Source: JAVBKB01 sp031554275
GTDB taxonomy: Bacteria; Bacillota; Bacilli; JARBTR01
Direction of reading: 5' to 3'
NCBI GenBank assembly: GCA_031554275.1
Contig: JAVBKB010000023.1
Coordinates: 1-53,279 of the forward strand
DNA length: 53,279 bases
Below the pieces are notes generated by a model. It was given only the letters and a program-made list of their open reading frames with translations. It was not told where the DNA came from and searched no databases. The position numbers were made by a program, and so were the translations under genes. Positions 50,986 through 53,279 of the stretch are shown piece by piece. Numbering within the stretch: position 1 is the first letter of the stretch; each line of letters begins with the position of its first letter.

Positions 50986-52344
50986 TTAAGGCTTCTTGAC
51001 CAAATCTATGATATGTTGCCAGGTGCTCTTCTTGAAAACATCGTCAGGGTCACCTTGACCAATTAAGGCGTAGCCGACATAGAGACCCACAATAATTGCG
51101 GCAACAACTAGAACAAGAACTATCAAAATCCTTAGCCAAATCGGGATTAACCGCATTCGAATCTTAGCACTGGAGACATCGTCTGCTTGTTTTTCAATTC
51201 TTTCAACGTCTTTAGCTCTTTGCTCTTCTAACTTTCGATGCTCTTCGCGAATACGATCAGATTTAGCAACCGACTCACTCTCAGGGAGAGCTACGACTTC
51301 ATCGAGTAAAATTATCGGCTCATTGTCCGCCTCGGTCTGACTTTCCTTCCCAGTCTCTTGATCTCTTCCAACTGGTAGGTCTAGAATTGGCGACTCTTCT
51401 CCAACTTTGACAGCTGGTTTTCTTTTTGGTGGTTTAGATTTACGTTTGTTTTTCGCTGATGCATTCGACTTAGGGCTTCGTGCTTTACTTTTCTTCTCAG
51501 TCGCTTGATCTCTTTCAACTGGTAGAGTCTGTGACTCTTCTACTTCAGAAACTGGAAGTTTATCATCTGTTCTTGACACTACACCTTTATCAGCTGGTTT
51601 TCTTTTTGATGATTTGTTTTTATTTTTGTTTTTCGCTGATTTCGACTTGGCGTTTTGTACTTTAATTTCTTCCTCAGTCGATGGTTTTCTGTCAGCCGAT
51701 GGTTTTCTATCAGTCGACGGTTTTCCATCAGTCGATGGTTTTCTGTCAGCTGATGGTTTTCTGTCAGCCCATGATTTTCTATCAGCTGATGGTTTTCTAT
51801 CAGCTGATGGTTTTCTATCAGTCGACGGTTTTCCATCAGTCGTTGGTTTTCTGTCAGCCGACGGTTTTCTATCAGCCGACGGTTTTCTATCAGCCGACGG
51901 TTTTCCATCAGTCGATGGTTTTCTATCAGTCGATGGTTTTCTATCAGTCGATGGTTTTCTATCAGCCGACGGTTTTCTATCAGCAGCTGGTTTTCTATCA
52001 GCAGCTGGTTTTCTGTCAGCCGATGGTTTTCTATCAGTCGGTACATCTAGGGTCTGCTGTGGCTGCTTTGTTTCAGAACTAGCTTCTCCAACTTGAAGAA
52101 CACCACCTGTGCTTGACACTACAACTTTGTCAGCTGGTTTTTTCTTTGATGATTTGGATTTGCTTTTGTTTGAAACTGGTGGTGAACTCGGCTTGGTTTT
52201 ATGTGTAGCTGTAGTTTTAGTATCTGCAGCTACTTCCGATAAATTCTTCGATGATATGTTCTTCTTAGAATTCGCAGGATGGTTTTTTGACTTAGACGAG
52301 TTTTTATTCTTTGTGTTCTTTGCATTTTTCTTTTTCTGTGCCAC
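50986..52344 (-). CDS. EpuA-family membrane protein with large repetitive N-terminal extension
   Basis: A 452-residue protein in two unlike parts. The last 65 residues match the small EpuA family (often mislabelled RNA polymerase subunit beta): an Arg-rich RMRLIPIWLR, one membrane helix (about 405-428) and the C-terminal GQGDPDDVFKKSTWQHIIDL. Usual family members are well under 150 residues and lie beside mbl, as here. The first 380 residues are very Lys/Ser/Pro-rich, with AKNKNKSSKRKPADK blocks and 20 tandem hexapeptides of DRKPSA type. The helix should place this long basic region in the cytoplasm. The start is the GTG at 52344 with TTAGGAG upstream. Function is unknown. Confidence 0.82.
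   Translation of the reverse strand: MAQKKKNAKNTKNKNSSKSKNHPANSKKNISSKNLSEVAADTKTTATHKTKPSSPPVSNKSKSKSSKKKPADKVVVSSTGGVLQVGEASSETKQPQQTLDVPTDRKPSADRKPAADRKPAADRKPSADRKPSTDRKPSTDRKPSTDGKPSADRKPSADRKPSADRKPTTDGKPSTDRKPSADRKPSADRKSWADRKPSADRKPSTDGKPSTDRKPSADRKPSTEEEIKVQNAKSKSAKNKNKNKSSKRKPADKGVVSRTDDKLPVSEVEESQTLPVERDQATEKKSKARSPKSNASAKNKRKSKPPKRKPAVKVGEESPILDLPVGRDQETGKESQTEADNEPIILLDEVVALPESESVAKSDRIREEHRKLEEQRAKDVERIEKQADDVSSAKIRMRLIPIWLRILIVLVLVVAAIIVGLYVGYALIGQGDPDDVFKKSTWQHIIDLVKKP
51676..52035 (-). repeat. 20 tandem 18-bp units coding DRKPSA-type hexapeptides
   Basis: 360 bases in exactly 20 in-frame units. Most encode DRKPSA or DRKPST; variants are DRKPAA (twice), DGKPST or DGKPSA (three), DRKPTT and one DRKSWA. 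The array is basic and phosphorylatable in principle, and prone to length variation. Confidence 0.95.
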
Positions 52345-52371
52345 GATCAAACTCCTAACTATCAGTGTTAC

Positions 52372-52428
52372 TTATAAAACATTCCTGCATTCTGTTAAGG
52401 TGACACCTTTGGACAGAGCAGGAATGGC
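52372..52428 (-). terminator. Terminator after mbl
   Basis: ATTCCTGC (52381-52388) and GCAGGAAT (52418-52425) form an outer stem, with inner pairings TCTGT/ACAGA and AAGGTG/CACCTT. On the minus strand TTTTAT follows. It starts three bases past the mbl stop. Confidence 0.8.
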
Positions 52429-52430
52429 TT

Positions 52431-53279
52431 TTATTTTTTCAAATTTTCTAACATAATCCCTGTTCCTGCTACGACACAGTTCAAAGGATTGTCCGCCAGA
52501 AATACAGGCACCTTTAGCTCTTGTGCTAGAATGAGATCGATTCCATGAAGCAATGCACCACCACCAGTTAAGATGACACCTCTGTCAATGATATCTGCTG
52601 ATAGTTCAGGCGGAGTTTGCTCTAGTACACCTTTTGCAGCTTGAATTATAACTGCAATTGACTCTCTTAGTGACTCCTCGATTTCATCTGAAGTAACTTT
52701 GATAGAACGTGGTAAACCAGTTACCAAATCACGTCCACGAATATCCATACTAACTGCTCGCGATCCTGGGAATGCAGTCGCAACTTGGACTTTAATATCT
52801 TCGGCAGTACGCTCACCGATTAGTAGCTTGTATTTACGCTTGATGAAGTTGATAATCTCAACATCAAACTTATCTCCTGCCATCTTGATTGAGGCGGATG
52901 TAACAATATCACCCATTGAGAGTACTGCAATATCCGTTGTTCCACCGCCAATATCTATAACCATGTTGCCGCTTGGTTGGAAAATATCCATACCTGCACC
53001 AATTGCTGCAACCTTTGGTTCTTCTTCTAAATACACTTTGTTACTACCGGCTTTTTCTGCTGCTTCACGAATCGCCTTTTGCTCTACACTTGTGATATTC
53101 GTTGGGCAACAAATCAAAATGCGAGGCTTTGAGAAGAAACCTTTTAATTTCAATTTATTCAAAAAGTACTTTAACATTTCTTCAGTAACATCGAAATCTG
53201 CGATTACGCCATCTTTCAAGGGACGAATTGCAGCAATATTACCTGGTGTACGCCCAATCATCTTACGCGCTTCTTCTCC
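52431..53279 (-). CDS. mbl: Rod-shape protein Mbl (MreB family), 5' end missing
   Basis: The C-terminal 282 residues of an MreB-type actin; the reading frame runs off the right edge with EEARKMIGRTPGNI. The nucleotide-binding phosphate loop is VIDIGGGTTDIAVLSMGD, and the adenosine motif is GVILTGGGALLHGID. Also present are EEEPKVAAIGAGMDIFQPSG and FIKRKYKLLIGERTAEDIKV. The closeness to B. subtilis Mbl and the fabZ/EpuA neighbourhood favour Mbl over MreB or MreBH. It guides peptidoglycan synthesis along the cell side wall. Confidence 0.93.
   Translation of the reverse strand, partial: GEEARKMIGRTPGNIAAIRPLKDGVIADFDVTEEMLKYFLNKLKLKGFFSKPRILICCPTNITSVEQKAIREAAEKAGSNKVYLEEEPKVAAIGAGMDIFQPSGNMVIDIGGGTTDIAVLSMGDIVTSASIKMAGDKFDVEIINFIKRKYKLLIGERTAEDIKVQVATAFPGSRAVSMDIRGRDLVTGLPRSIKVTSDEIEESLRESIAVIIQAAKGVLEQTPPELSADIIDRGVILTGGGALLHGIDLILAQELKVPVFLADNPLNCVVAGTGIMLENLKK

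Noticed and set aside
51676..52035. Regular 18-bp repeats resembling an array
   Set aside because: They are in-frame coding units without spacers, so not a CRISPR array.

Overview
The window reads as chromosomal DNA of an endospore-forming Bacillota, most likely class Bacilli. The evidence is direct: cotJA/cotJB spore-coat genes at the left edge, spoIIR with a sigma-F-like promoter, a collagen-like exosporium-type protein with a sigma-K-like promoter, lipoteichoic acid synthase, and the Bacilli-type neighbourhood mbl / EpuA-like protein / fabZ / ssb at the right edge. The DNA is A+T-rich, Shine-Dalgarno sequences are strong (AGGAGG/GAGGTG), and several genes start with TTG or GTG. I cannot name the genus. 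No rRNA, tRNA, CRISPR array, transposase or phage structural gene is visible.

Layout. 1-8137: cotJAB (minus), a membrane-anchored clostripain-family protease (plus), a small membrane protein (plus), then spoIIR, prmC, a PKEE-repeat lipoprotein and prfA (all minus). 8586-15671: lactate/glycolate oxidation, with lutABC (minus) divergent from glcD-glcF and an ankyrin gene (plus). 15810-29770: a purine/ureide-type region. Its minus-strand operon is ankyrin-TPR protein, allF (fdrA), allG (DUF1116), NCS1 permease. Next come guanine deaminase and an NCS2 permease (minus), a PucR-type regulator overlapping an alpha/beta hydrolase (plus), allH (DUF2877, minus) and a lactate permease (minus). 30084-34072: polyamine synthesis speA-speD-speE-speB. 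34481-36442: ltaS. 36740-40509: spermidine/putrescine importer potABCD behind a long leader. 41170-42072: a phosphate butyryltransferase-like enzyme. 42115-44305: an SOS-type cassette of Y-family polymerase, YolD-like protein and an unknown protein. 44510-46788: collagen-like spore protein, a TipAS-type MerR regulator with a recognisable self-operator, and a small unknown. 46963-49151: a LytR-CpsA-Psr ligase and UDP-glucose pyrophosphorylase. 49532-53279: a small protein, ssb, fabZ, an EpuA-family protein with a 20-unit repeat, and the 3' part of mbl.

How the genes fit together. LutABC, GlcDF and LctP together would cover L-lactate and D-lactate or glycolate. The polyamine genes cover arginine to agmatine to putrescine to spermidine, plus uptake. 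The most unusual part is 15810-27988. AllF, AllG and AllH homologues, which in E. coli together form oxamate carbamoyltransferase, occur with two purine-type transporters, guanine deaminase and a PucR regulator. There is no visible carbamate kinase or allantoin-pathway enzyme, and an ankyrin-TPR protein leads the allFG operon. A second, different ankyrin protein follows glcDF next door. This ankyrin-associated AllFGH locus is my best candidate for an under-described system.
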